NCBI GenBank assembly: GCA_964411925.1
Contig: CAYPNI010000022.1
Location: forward strand, 1 to 45,154
DNA length: 45,154 nt
From: VFKU01 sp964411925
Lineage (GTDB): Bacteria; Hydrogenedentota; Hydrogenedentia; Hydrogenedentales; GCA-2746185
Reading direction: 5' to 3'
Below the pieces are notes generated by a model. The model worked only from the letters and a program-made list of their open reading frames with translations, made no database searches and was not told the origin of the DNA. The position numbers and the translations under genes were made by a program. Of the stretch, positions 32,577 through 41,550 are shown in pieces (the first letter of the stretch is position 1; each line of letters starts with the position of its first letter).

Positions 32577-33883
32577 TTCCAGCTTTCGAATGCGTTGTAA
32601 ATCGCGAGCACCGCGCGTTCCATGTCGTCGTCGTCCACGCCGATGATGATGTTCGTCTCGGACGATCCCTGGTCGATAACGCGCAGGTTTACCCGGGCCT
32701 CGGCCAGCGCCGCGCATAGCCGCGCCGCGACGCCAATCACGCGGTGCATGCCCTCGCCCACGGTCGCGATCAGCGCGAGGCCGGGCGTCAGCCAGACGCG
32801 GTCGGGGTCGCACACGCGATCGATGCCGAGCACGATGGATTCCCCGTGCCGCTTGAGTTCGTCGTCCCGGATGATGAGCGAAATCGTGTCGATGCTGGTC
32901 GGCATATGCTCAAAGCTGACGCGATGCTCCTCGAGCACGGTCAGCGCCCGGCGCGCGAACCCGACCTCGCGGTTCATCATCGTCTTTTCGATGTTGATCA
33001 TGGTGAATCCGCGTAGCGCCGCGATGCCGCAGACGGCCTGCTTGGGCACGCGCTCGGGCAGGATCATCGTACCGGCATCGGCCGGCTGCATGGTGTTGCG
33101 GATATTCATCGGAATACCGGCCTTGCGCAACGGGAAAATGGCCTCGTCGTGCACGACGGACGCGCCCATGTAGGCCAATTCGCGGAGTTCGCCGTAGGTG
33201 ATTTCCTCGATACGTTTCGCGTGCGGCACGATGCGCGGGTCCGTCATGCGAATGCCCGAAACGTCCGTCCAGTTCTCGTACAGGTCGCTGTGCGTCGCCC
33301 GCGCGACGATCGATCCCGTCACGTCGCTGCCGCCCCGGCTGAACGTGCGGATGTTGCCGTCCGGGTCCGCGCCGTAAAACCCCGGCACGACGAAGCGTCC
33401 ATCGCCCTCGAGCGCGTCACCCAGCATGACGTAGGTCGATTCGTCGAGCCGGCCCTCGAAATCGAACCGGATGTGTTCGGCCGGCTCGACAAACGTCGCG
33501 TCGAGCAAGTCGGCCAGGAGCAGCGCGTTCAGGTATTCGCCGCGCGACGCGAGATAGTCGGGCGTCTGAAATTGCCCCGCGTCGGCGGCGATCCGCGCGA
33601 TCTCCTTCTCGATATCGACCTCCACGTCCAGCTCGCGCGCGAGCTCGGTGAACCGCTCGGTAATCACCGCGATGGGGTGCGACGGATCGAGGTCGTTCTT
33701 GAGCGCCGTGTGCCACGACAACAGGAGGTCGGTAATTTTTTTGTCTTCCGGCGTGCGCTTGCCGGGTGCGGACGGAACGATGTAGCGGCGGCGCGGATCG
33801 CTCTCGACGATCGCCGCCGCGCGGCGGATCATGTCCGCACTGGCGAGCGACGTACCGCCGAATTTGGACGTAATAAATCCCAT
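32573..33883 (-). CDS. lysC: Aspartate kinase
   Basis: Aspartate kinase phosphorylates aspartate at the start of the lysine, threonine and methionine pathways. The 436-residue protein begins MGFITSKFGGTSLASADMI. It has FSRGGSDVTGSIVARA and two C-terminal ACT regions (FTMINIEKTMMNREVGF and LALIATVGEGMHRVIG) for feedback control. It is monofunctional, with no homoserine dehydrogenase domain. The ATG at 33883 follows AGGAG. Upstream sequence to 34135 in the same frame is repeat-derived. It seems to head a transcript running through pyk into the bacillithiol genes. Confidence 0.93.
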   Translation of the reverse strand: MGFITSKFGGTSLASADMIRRAAAIVESDPRRRYIVPSAPGKRTPEDKKITDLLLSWHTALKNDLDPSHPIAVITERFTELARELDVEVDIEKEIARIAADAGQFQTPDYLASRGEYLNALLLADLLDATFVEPAEHIRFDFEGRLDESTYVMLGDALEGDGRFVVPGFYGADPDGNIRTFSRGGSDVTGSIVARATHSDLYENWTDVSGIRMTDPRIVPHAKRIEEITYGELRELAYMGASVVHDEAIFPLRKAGIPMNIRNTMQPADAGTMILPERVPKQAVCGIAALRGFTMINIEKTMMNREVGFARRALTVLEEHRVSFEHMPTSIDTISLIIRDDELKRHGESIVLGIDRVCDPDRVWLTPGLALIATVGEGMHRVIGVAARLCAALAEARVNLRVIDQGSSETNIIIGVDDDDMERAVLAIYNAFESWK

Positions 33884-33916
33884 AGTTCTCCTGTAGGCCT
33901 GGGCGGGTGAGCCGGT

Positions 33917-33946
33917 ATGGTACGCGAGCCGGCCCGGCGGATGAAA
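33917..33946 (-). promoter_or_regulatory. Candidate promoter of lysC
   Basis: On the minus strand TTTCAT (33946-33941), 18 bases and TACCAT (33922-33917) give a start near 33910, 27 bases before the gene. The match is modest. In the 371-base gap 33884-34254 this and the inverted repeats are all that was recognised. Confidence 0.35.
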
Positions 33947-34059
33947 GCGGTGGACGGACCGATGCTCGCCTACATGTTGTAATCCATCGCCCGGCGCGCA
34001 TCCTTCTGGCGGTCGGCCAGTGTGCAAAGGACACTGCGCAATGCCCCGCGCGACCACTC

Positions 34060-34193
34060 TTGTCATTCCCGCGAAGGCGGGAATCTCCCTTCGACGCAAG
34101 ATCTCCCGATCGAGGAGTAATCCAAGTGCAGACACCTGATTCCGGTCGCAGTTTCGTTTCCACGAGAGATTCCCGCCTTCGCGGGAATGACAA
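34060..34193. repeat. Inverted pair of palindromic repeats (REPIN-like)
   Basis: Two 28-base arms (34060-34087 and 34166-34193) are perfect reverse complements across 78 bases. Each arm is itself a hairpin: ATTCCCGC and GCGGGAAT around a short loop. The core is of the widespread CATTCCCGCGAAGGCGGGAAT class. The element lies between rseP's 3' end and lysC. It encodes no protein; open frames crossing it come from the repeat. Confidence 0.85.
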
Positions 34194-34254
34194 AAAGGGG
34201 GTGGGTGGCCGTCCTCGGAAAACCGTTCGCTGCCGAGAGCGATCGAGGCGCTGT

Positions 34255-36219
34255 CTACGGCAGGAAGCGCCCCACGATGCGTGAAACGTCGTTGAACGTG
34301 ACGAACAGCAGCAGGCCGATGATGAACAGGAATCCGACCTGTTGCACCGCTTCGGCGACCCGCGTGTTCACCGGCTTGCGCCGGATCGCCTCGATGGCGA
34401 CGAGGACGAGCTGGCCGCCGTCAAGCACCGGCAGGGGCAACAGGTTGAAGATCGCGAGGTTGACGCTGATCATCGCGGTGATGTCGAGCAGGTAGAAAAA
34501 GCCGACGCGCGCCGCCGTCGTTACGATGTCGCCGATCATCACCGGGCCGCCCAGCAGTTTCGGGTTGAGCTGGCCCGTAAACAGCCGCGACAATACCGCG
34601 CCAATGCGCGTGACCTGGCGATAGGACTCCGCGAACGCCCAGGGGATGACATCGGCCGGCGCCTCACGCTTAAGTACCATCTTCGGGCCGAACACGACCC
34701 CGATTTGTTGAATCGGCGCGATCGTCAATTCCGATTCCACGCGCGACTGTTTCTGATACATCCCGAACAGAATCGCCGGCCGCTCGACGACCACGGGCAC
34801 CGTCTCGCCGATCCGATTGAGCTCGAGCTCGTGCAGTTTCGCGACGGTCGCAGGCTCGCCCCCGATTTCCACGAGACGGTCCTTCCGCTGCAGGCCCGTC
34901 TTCTCGGCCAGTTCGGGCGATATCGCGGCAATCGCCGGCTGCTCCTCGGGATTCACGCCAGTCAGCGCGCGGACCGCCTGCTCCGCCGTCACGACCACTT
35001 CGCGCGGCGTTCCCGCGGAGCCGAAGGGGCCGACGGCGTCTTGCACGGAAAGCGTCACGCGCTGCGTCGGGTCCGCATCGAGCGCCCGCCGGAGTTCGGT
35101 GCCGATCGCGGTTGAACCGCCTACGGAGACCACCTTGGACCCCTCGCCCAGCGTCGTCGTCTCGAAGAACGCGCGATCGGTCTCGGTCACCTCAAGCGGC
35201 TCGCCATCCACCAGGCCCAGCGACCCGCGAATCTGCGGCTCGAAAAAGATGTCCTTGAACGCGCCTTCGCGCCGCGTGTGAACGCTCAGCGTCATTTCGG
35301 CGCCGCCACGCAGCAGCGTCAACTGGATCGGCTGGTTCTCCGGCAGCTCGCGCACCATCTTCGAGAACGTCACCTGGTCCACGGGTCGTCCGTCCGCCCA
35401 GAGCAGCTCGTCACCTGGGGCGAGACCCGCTTCGAGCGCCGGTGACCCGGGGAAGACATGCCGCACGAGCGCGGGCATATACGGCGCGATGCCGAAACGC
35501 CGCGCTTCCTCGTCGTCGCTGAGCCGCTGCGCGGTCACGGTCGAGTAGAATCGCTCAGATGACCCGTCCGCATTGGGCCGATCGATCACGAGCGTGGACT
35601 GTTTGCCGCCGCCCAACACGGCCGCGACGAGGATGTCCTGGAACGTTTCGATCGGCTTGCCATCGATCGTCACGATGCGATCGCCCGTGCGCCAGCCCGT
35701 CGAGTCCGGCTCCCCGGTCAAGTCCGGTGCGCCGCCGCCCGCGGCATACATCGGCGCCTGGCTCGCCGGCGAATTCGGCTCGATTTCGCCGACGCGCGTC
35801 TCGATCTCCGCCTGCGACACTTCGCGGCCGTATCCCGCCATGAACGCGTAGATGAACAGCGCGAGCACAAGGTTCATCGCCGGGCCGGCCAGCAATACGA
35901 ACGCGCGCTGCCATGCCGGCTTGTTGTTGTACCACCGCTCGGGCGGCACGTTGCCGTAGGTCTGCTTGCGTTCCTCTTCGGACAGCGGCTGATCTTCCTG
36001 GCCCGCCATCTTGACGTATCCGCCGATGGGCAACAGCCCGATGCAGTAGTCCGTCTCTCCGTATTTGAAACCGAACAGCCGCGGCGGCATCCCGAGACTG
36101 AAGCGGTCCACGTAGATGTTGCACAACTTCGCTGCGACAAAGTGGCCCAACTCGTGCACGAAAACGAGCACGCCGAGGACAATGAGGAAAACGGCGATAT
36201 CGAGCGGTCCGAATCCCAT
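34255..36219 (-). CDS. rseP: Site-2 zinc protease RseP (expanded PDZ region)
   Basis: RseP is an inner-membrane protease that cuts membrane-spanning substrates such as anti-sigma factors or signal-peptide remnants. The zinc site HELGH is at residues 22-26 in the first helix, and the third ligand lies in NLLPLPVLDGGQ near the C-terminus. The protein has 654 residues against about 450 in most RseP. The extra length lies in the periplasmic part: at least three PDZ-like segments are visible (HVFPGSPALEAGLAPGDELL; around GWRTGDRIVTIDGKPI; and TGLQRKDRLVEIGGEPA). It starts at ATG 36219, sharing a base with the dxr stop. No rseA-like gene is adjacent. Confidence 0.93.
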   Translation of the reverse strand: MGFGPLDIAVFLIVLGVLVFVHELGHFVAAKLCNIYVDRFSLGMPPRLFGFKYGETDYCIGLLPIGGYVKMAGQEDQPLSEEERKQTYGNVPPERWYNNKPAWQRAFVLLAGPAMNLVLALFIYAFMAGYGREVSQAEIETRVGEIEPNSPASQAPMYAAGGGAPDLTGEPDSTGWRTGDRIVTIDGKPIETFQDILVAAVLGGGKQSTLVIDRPNADGSSERFYSTVTAQRLSDDEEARRFGIAPYMPALVRHVFPGSPALEAGLAPGDELLWADGRPVDQVTFSKMVRELPENQPIQLTLLRGGAEMTLSVHTRREGAFKDIFFEPQIRGSLGLVDGEPLEVTETDRAFFETTTLGEGSKVVSVGGSTAIGTELRRALDADPTQRVTLSVQDAVGPFGSAGTPREVVVTAEQAVRALTGVNPEEQPAIAAISPELAEKTGLQRKDRLVEIGGEPATVAKLHELELNRIGETVPVVVERPAILFGMYQKQSRVESELTIAPIQQIGVVFGPKMVLKREAPADVIPWAFAESYRQVTRIGAVLSRLFTGQLNPKLLGGPVMIGDIVTTAARVGFFYLLDITAMISVNLAIFNLLPLPVLDGGQLVLVAIEAIRRKPVNTRVAEAVQQVGFLFIIGLLLFVTFNDVSRIVGRFLP

Positions 36220-37382
36220 TAGGCCTTGCCCACTACTCCACTGGCGATGATGGCCTCGGCGCGCCGCCGTGCATCGGCGTCGGCCGCGAGGACCGCCTCG
36301 ATCGAACTGTCATGCCCGGACGGACTCTCGTCCAGGACCCGGCCCACCACGTCGGCGATCCCCAGGAAGGGGAGCCGCCCGGCGCGGAACGCCTCGACGG
36401 CCGCCTCGTTCGCAGCGTTCAGCGCCGCGCCGGCCGTGCCGCCTTGCCGCGCCGCCTGAAGTGCCAGGCCCAGGCACGGAAACTCGCTGAAGTCCGGCGC
36501 GGCAAAACTCAACGCCGCGATCTGCGTCAGGTCCAGCCGCGCCATGGGCGATTTTACACGCTCGGGCCAGGTCAGGGCGAATTGTATGGGCATCACCATG
36601 TCCGTGACGCCCAAGTGCGCCAAAATGTTCCCGTCCGTGAACTCGACGAGACCGTGGACGATGCTCTGCGGGTGAATCACGACCGCGATCGTGTCGAGTG
36701 GCAGGTCGAACAGCCACATCGCCTCGATCACCTCGAGTCCCTTGTTCATCAGCGTCGCCGAGTCCACGCTGATCTTCGCACCCATGTCCCACGTGGGGTG
36801 CCTCGTCGCTTGTTCGGGCGAAATGTCGTGCAGCGACTCGCGCGGCCGGCCGTAGAACGGCCCGCCCGATGCGGTCAGGTACACGCGGCGCACGTCCTCC
36901 GGACGGCGGCCTTCGAGGCACTGGAACAGCGCGTTGTGTTCGCTGTCCACGGGCAGAATCGTGACGCCTGTGCGGCGCGCGGCGTCCGTGATCAGCCGGC
37001 CCGCCATGATCATCGGTTCCTTGTTCGCCAGCGCGATGCGATGGCCGGCGTCGATGGCGCGCAGGATCGCGCGCAGCCCGATCGCGCCGACAACGCCGCA
37101 GAGCACGAGGTCCGTCTCGACCGCGGCGATCGATTCGAGCGCGGACTCGCCCACAATAATTTGAGCGCCTGTTCCGCGGCGTTCGAGTTCGCGCGCGGCG
37201 GATTCATCCGTCACGGCGATATACTTCGGGTGAAATTCCAGCGCCTGCCGCGCAAGTTCGTCCACGTTCGAGTGCGCCGCCAGGCCGACGATCTCAAACC
37301 GGCCCGGATATCGCCGCACGACGCGCAGCGCGCTGCGGCCGATCGAGCCGGTCGAGCCGAGGAGCGTCAGCCGCGTCGCCAT
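36219..37382 (-). CDS. dxr: 1-deoxy-D-xylulose-5-phosphate reductoisomerase
   Basis: Dxr makes methylerythritol 4-phosphate, the committed step of the MEP isoprenoid pathway; ispD and ispF for later steps are at 12.5-13.7 kb. The 387-residue protein has the NADPH motif GSTGSIGRSALRVV, LANKEPMIMAG, PVDSEHNALFQCLEG, the SGGPF loop and KISVDSATLMNKGLEVIEA. The ATG is at 37382, 15 bases after ptsI. The dxr-rseP order is widespread in bacteria. Confidence 0.96.
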   Translation of the reverse strand: MATRLTLLGSTGSIGRSALRVVRRYPGRFEIVGLAAHSNVDELARQALEFHPKYIAVTDESAARELERRGTGAQIIVGESALESIAAVETDLVLCGVVGAIGLRAILRAIDAGHRIALANKEPMIMAGRLITDAARRTGVTILPVDSEHNALFQCLEGRRPEDVRRVYLTASGGPFYGRPRESLHDISPEQATRHPTWDMGAKISVDSATLMNKGLEVIEAMWLFDLPLDTIAVVIHPQSIVHGLVEFTDGNILAHLGVTDMVMPIQFALTWPERVKSPMARLDLTQIAALSFAAPDFSEFPCLGLALQAARQGGTAGAALNAANEAAVEAFRAGRLPFLGIADVVGRVLDESPSGHDSSIEAVLAADADARRRAEAIIASGVVGKA

Positions 37383-37397
37383 AACCCGGGCCGGCCC

Positions 37398-39182
37398 TCA
37401 GGCCGACTCGTCCGCGCCGGCGCGGTTGAACCGGCCGAGCGTGTCGCGCTGCTCATAGCGCTGGCGGATGGCCGCGCGAATCTGCTCCGTCGTTTCGAGC
37501 GCGAGGATCTTCTGCGCGAACCGTTTCGCCGTCGGTATGTGAGTGTTCGCGATTTCCGCGCGCACGGCCGGCAACGAGGCGCTCGACATGCTCAGCGTAC
37601 GGAACCCCAACCCGAGCAGAAGTTCCGTCAGCGACGGGTCGCCCGCCATCTCGCCGCAGATGTTGCAGGGAATCTTCGCGCCGTCCGCGGCTTCGAGCGT
37701 CTGCAGCAGCATCCTCAACACCGCGAGATGCATCGGCTGGTACAGATGCGCCGTGCGCAGGTTGGTACGGTCCGCCGCCAGGCAATACTGGATCAGGTCG
37801 TTCGTGCCCACGCTCAGAAAGTCGCAGTGCGCCGAGATACGATCGGCGATCATTACCGCTGCGGGCACTTCGATCATCGAGCCGATGGGAACGTTCGCGT
37901 TGAAGGCCACGCCGCGGCGCCGCAAATCCTCTTGTACTTCCGAAACGATCTGGCGCGCCTCGATCAATTGCTCGAGGCCCGTGATCATCGGGAACATGAT
38001 CTGCAACGTGCCGTGCACGCTCGCGCGCAGCAGCGCGCGCAGTTGCGCCTTGAAAATGTCGGGCCGGTCGAGGCACAGGCGTATTGAGCGCCAACCGAGC
38101 TGCGGGTTCGTCTCGTGTTCGGACGTGAGCAGCGGCATGCCTTTGTCGCCGCCAACGTCCAGCGTGCGAGCGGTCACCGGCAATGGCGCCATCGCCTTGA
38201 GTATCCGCGCGTATTCCTCGAATTGTTCGTCTTCGGTCGGCAGGCTTGACCGGTTCAGAAACAGAAACTCCGTGCGATACAGCCCGATGCCCTGCGTCTG
38301 CGCCTGCCGGCTGAACGTCGTCTCGGCCAACAGCTCGATGTTTGCCAGCGTGGCGATTTCCCGGCCGTCCTGCGTCACCGCCGGGCCCTGGCCGGCGGCC
38401 TCGAGCAGCGCCGCCCGCAGGTTCGTCAGACGCCGCTTCTCGCGTTCGTACCGATCGCGCGTGTTCTTGGCGGGATTGACGATGACCACGCCGCTCGCCC
38501 CATCGACAATCAGCGTATCGCCGTCGCGCACCTGCGAACCGAGCGAGCGCAGTCCGACAACGGATGGAATCTCGAATGCGCGCGCGATGATCGCCACGTG
38601 AGACGTCGGCCCGCCGGTGTCCGTCGCCAGGCCCAGCGTATTGGGCATGTCCATGGACACCGTCTCCGAGGGCACCAGTTCGCGCGCGACGATGATCGAC
38701 GGCCCGTCGAGCTGTTCGAGCGTCTCGAGCTCCTCGTCCATCAGATGCCCGAGAATGCGCCGGCCGATATCGACCAGATCCGTGCTGCGTTCCCGGAACG
38801 CGGGGTCCTCGAGTTGCTCGAGCAGCTTGGTGTAGCCCGCGATCAATTCCTGGACCAGGTACTCGACGTTGATCCGCTCGACCTCAAGCCGGCGTTCGAT
38901 TTCCGGCCGCAGTGCGACGTCGTCGAGCAGTCCGAGGTGCGCGTCGAAGATCGCCCCCTGGCGTTCGCCCAGTTCCTCGACGGTCCGCCGCTTGAGTTCC
39001 GTGAGTTCCGCCCGCGCCTCGGCCACAGCAGCGTCGAACCGTCCCAGTTCCACGGCGGGATCGGTGATCGCCCTGGGCTGGATGTCGAGCGAGCGCAGGT
39101 GAAACGTGCGCGCCGGCCCGATGGCGATCCCGGGGGAGACGCCGATGCCCTTGAGCCGGATTTCCTGACCTACGTCAGCCAT
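37398..39182 (-). CDS. ptsI: PTS enzyme I (PEP-protein phosphotransferase)
   Basis: Enzyme I takes phosphate from phosphoenolpyruvate and passes it to HPr. The 594-residue protein has the helical HPr-binding domain, then the phospho-His loop TDTGGPTSHVAIIAR with His at about residue 195. The PEP-binding barrel follows (GIGLYRTEFLFLNR; ARTLDVGGDKGMPLL), with the active Cys in PCNICGEMAGDP. No GAF domain is present, so it is the sugar-type form and not PtsP. It lies 30 bases after ptsH. No EIIA, EIIB or EIIC gene is nearby. Confidence 0.96.
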   Translation of the reverse strand: MADVGQEIRLKGIGVSPGIAIGPARTFHLRSLDIQPRAITDPAVELGRFDAAVAEARAELTELKRRTVEELGERQGAIFDAHLGLLDDVALRPEIERRLEVERINVEYLVQELIAGYTKLLEQLEDPAFRERSTDLVDIGRRILGHLMDEELETLEQLDGPSIIVARELVPSETVSMDMPNTLGLATDTGGPTSHVAIIARAFEIPSVVGLRSLGSQVRDGDTLIVDGASGVVIVNPAKNTRDRYEREKRRLTNLRAALLEAAGQGPAVTQDGREIATLANIELLAETTFSRQAQTQGIGLYRTEFLFLNRSSLPTEDEQFEEYARILKAMAPLPVTARTLDVGGDKGMPLLTSEHETNPQLGWRSIRLCLDRPDIFKAQLRALLRASVHGTLQIMFPMITGLEQLIEARQIVSEVQEDLRRRGVAFNANVPIGSMIEVPAAVMIADRISAHCDFLSVGTNDLIQYCLAADRTNLRTAHLYQPMHLAVLRMLLQTLEAADGAKIPCNICGEMAGDPSLTELLLGLGFRTLSMSSASLPAVRAEIANTHIPTAKRFAQKILALETTEQIRAAIRQRYEQRDTLGRFNRAGADESA

Positions 39183-39212
39183 TGGCGCTGTCGCCGGCGC
39201 GCGCCGGCGCCC

Positions 39213-39488
39213 TCAGTTGCCCTCGCCGAAGCCGGACTCCACGAGCACGCGCACCGCCACCAGCGCGTGTTCCGCGTCGTCGCCATCGCATTCGACGATG
39301 ATGTGCGTGCCCTTGGCCGCGGCGAGCGTGAGCAGACCCATGATGCTCTTGGCATTGACGCGCTGGCCGTCCTTGTGAATGTGCACCTCGCAGCGGAACT
39401 TGAGCACGGTCTGGACCAGTTGCTGCGCCGGCCGGAGGTGCATGCCCAGACGATTGCTGATGACCATTTCTTCGGACAGTGCGGGCAT
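39213..39488 (-). CDS. ptsH: Phosphocarrier protein HPr
   Basis: HPr carries phosphate from enzyme I on a His and is regulated on a Ser by HPr kinase. In this 91-residue protein the active site reads GMHLRPA with His at residue 17; the usual motif is H-A-R-P, so Leu replaces Ala. The regulatory Ser is at about residue 48 in AKSIMGLL. Both sites are therefore present. The ATG at 39488 is used; a GTG start five codons upstream is possible. It sits between rapZ (116-base gap) and ptsI. Confidence 0.92.
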   Translation of the reverse strand: MPALSEEMVISNRLGMHLRPAQQLVQTVLKFRCEVHIHKDGQRVNAKSIMGLLTLAAAKGTHIIVECDGDDAEHALVAVRVLVESGFGEGN

Positions 39489-39604
39489 TGCCTCTCTGAT
39501 CACCCCCGTGCGCCGTTTCCGGCCGCGCGTGACGCCGGATTTGCCGCGGCATCATAACTCATTCCGGAGGGCGTTTCACCGCCCGGTTCGGCCCAACCGG
39601 AATG

Positions 39605-40480
39605 CTAGGGTTCCGGCGTGATCACGTCCCGGTGTTTGACGACGACTTCGTGCCCGCGCCCGGTCAGGTGTCGCGCAAGCTGCTCTACAACCGCGATCGA
39701 TCGGTGGCGGCCACCCGTGCAGCCGACCGCGATCGTCAGGTAGGACTTCGGCTCGGCCGCGTACAACGGGATCAAAAAATCCAGCAGATCGGTCAGCCGG
39801 TACAGGAACGCCTGTGCGGTGTCGTTGTCGAGCACAAACGACCGCACGTCCGGGTCGCGCCCGTCGCGCGGGCCAAGCACGGGGTCGTAGTGCGGGTTTG
39901 GCAGAAACCGCACGTCGAATATCAGGTCGGCGTCGGTCGGCGGGCCGTTCTTGAAACCGAACGACCGGAGCACCGTGCGCATCGCGCGCTCGTTGACCGG
40001 ATCGCCGGTCACCGTCTGCAAATGCCGCTTCAGGTCCGCGCTGGACATCTCGCTCGTGTCTACCACGAGGTCGGCGCGCTCGCGCACCGCGCCCAGCATC
40101 TCGCGTTCCCGCTTGATGCCCTCGGCGATCCCGCCGCCCGGCGAGGCGGGGTGTGGGCGTCGCGACTCGCTGTACCGGCGGTGTAACACGTCGTCCAGCG
40201 CATCGAGAAAGACGAGTTCAATTTTGAATCCGCCGTCGGTTAGCCGGCCCAAATAGGCGGGCAACGACGCGAGATCGCTGCGCGTTCTCGCGTCGATGCA
40301 CACCGCCACGCGCGAATACGCCGGTTGCGCCGACAGCACGAGCCGCGCAAACGTGTCCAGCAGCGGCGCGGGCAGATTGTCCACGCAGAAGAACCCCTGG
40401 TCTTCGAACGCGCGCAACGCCTGTGTTTTGCCCGCGCCGGACATGCCCGTGATGACGACGAATCGGATCGGGTGCGTCAT
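39605..40480 (-). CDS. rapZ: RNase adapter RapZ
   Basis: RapZ is a nucleotide-binding adapter. In enterobacteria it guides RNase E to a small RNA controlling glucosamine-6-phosphate synthesis; elsewhere it is known as YvcJ, which affects competence. The 291-residue protein has Walker A GMSGAGKT (residues 12-19), FFCVDNLPAPLLDTF, FLDALDDVLHRRYSESRRPHP and the C-terminal IAVGCTGGRHRSIAVVEQLA, all hallmarks. The start is set at ATG 40480. It lies 22 bases after hprK. The RNA target here is unknown. Confidence 0.94.
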   Translation of the reverse strand: MTHPIRFVVITGMSGAGKTQALRAFEDQGFFCVDNLPAPLLDTFARLVLSAQPAYSRVAVCIDARTRSDLASLPAYLGRLTDGGFKIELVFLDALDDVLHRRYSESRRPHPASPGGGIAEGIKREREMLGAVRERADLVVDTSEMSSADLKRHLQTVTGDPVNERAMRTVLRSFGFKNGPPTDADLIFDVRFLPNPHYDPVLGPRDGRDPDVRSFVLDNDTAQAFLYRLTDLLDFLIPLYAAEPKSYLTIAVGCTGGRHRSIAVVEQLARHLTGRGHEVVVKHRDVITPEP

Positions 40481-40502
40481 CAACGGCCTCGTCCCCGAAG
40501 GT

Positions 40503-41468
40503 TCACGGCCGGAAACTGTTGTTCATCGCGTCGAGGATCCGCTGGTTGAGCAGCTCGGCGGGGTGGATGCCCAGTTCCTTGAGGCGATGGTTCAGCGCAG
40601 CGACTTCGACGATGATCGCGATGTTCCGGCCGGGCCGCACGGGGATCTTCAAGTACGGCAATCGTACGCCCAGGATCTCGCGGTATTCCTCGGACAGCCC
40701 GGTGCGGTCGTAATCCGCCCCGTCGACCCATTCTTCGAGCTCGACCATCAGCGAGATCGTCTTCCGCTTCGTCACGCGGCCCACGCCGAACACGCTCTTG
40801 ACGTCGATGATGCCCACGCCGCGGATTTCCATGCAGTGCTCGATCTGCGGGTTGGTCCGCGCGACGAGCGCCTCGTCCTGCGTGCGCCGGAGCGCCACGA
40901 GGTCATCCGCCACGAGCAGGTGGCCGCGTTCGACCAGTTCGAGCGCAATTTCGCTCTTGCCGATGCCGGGCTTGCCCACCATCAGCATGCCCACGCCGTA
41001 ACAGTCCACCGCCGTGCCGTGGATCTCCGTCTCCGGCGCGAACTCGTCAGCAAGATAGACAATGACTCGGCTGATCAATTCATCCGTCGAGAGCGGCGAG
41101 ATGATTACGGGGATGCCGCGGCTGTTGCACATGTCCATGAACAGATCGATCGGGCGGAGGTTGCGCGAAAGCAGGAACGCCGGGATCTCGAACGAGAACA
41201 TGTTTTCGAGGCGGCTCTCGAGCGCGGAGACGGGAAGCCGCTCCATGTAGTGGATCTCGGTGTTGCCGAGGATCTGCACACGATCGCTGGCAAAATAGTC
41301 GAGATACCCCGTGAGCGCGAGCCCCGGCCGGTTGAGGTCGCCGGTGTAGACCTGCCGGCCGATGCCCTGGTGACCGGCGACCACCGTCAAGGCCTCGCGA
41401 AAGTGATCCAGCAGACGCGCGACCGGCATGCTCGAGATGCGTTTGGCGACGAGTTTGTCGGTGTTCAT
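40503..41468 (-). CDS. hprK: HPr kinase/phosphorylase
   Basis: HprK phosphorylates or dephosphorylates Ser on HPr in response to metabolite levels. The 321-residue protein has the N-terminal HprK domain (residues 1-130) and a P-loop at GKPGIGKS (165-172). The catalytic His lies just before (ETEIHGTAVDCYG). DDLVAL follows the P-loop, and the signature EIRGVGIIDVKSVFGVG is intact. The start is the ATG at 41468 (MNTDKLVAKR); a longer frame reaches 41513. It is between hpf (82-base gap) and rapZ. Confidence 0.95.
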   Translation of the reverse strand: MNTDKLVAKRISSMPVARLLDHFREALTVVAGHQGIGRQVYTGDLNRPGLALTGYLDYFASDRVQILGNTEIHYMERLPVSALESRLENMFSFEIPAFLLSRNLRPIDLFMDMCNSRGIPVIISPLSTDELISRVIVYLADEFAPETEIHGTAVDCYGVGMLMVGKPGIGKSEIALELVERGHLLVADDLVALRRTQDEALVARTNPQIEHCMEIRGVGIIDVKSVFGVGRVTKRKTISLMVELEEWVDGADYDRTGLSEEYREILGVRLPYLKIPVRPGRNIAIIVEVAALNHRLKELGIHPAELLNQRILDAMNNSFRP

Positions 41469-41550
41469 GGTCGTGCCGGTCGGCAGCGGTCTCCAGTCGG
41501 GACGCGGCCGCATTGTAACACGGCGGCCGGCGAGCGCACGCGAAGCACGC

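Noticed and set aside
30240..32600. 786-residue plus-strand open frame opposite the methyltransferase and pyruvate kinase
   Set aside because: Long but Arg/His-rich and covering two well-supported minus-strand genes.
33907..34284. 125-residue plus-strand open frame in the rseP-lysC gap
   Set aside because: Its sequence (SFPRRRESPF and similar) is the translation of the inverted palindromic repeats.
36312..38087. 591-residue plus-strand open frame opposite dxr and ptsI
   Set aside because: Antisense to two conserved enzymes and no domain seen.
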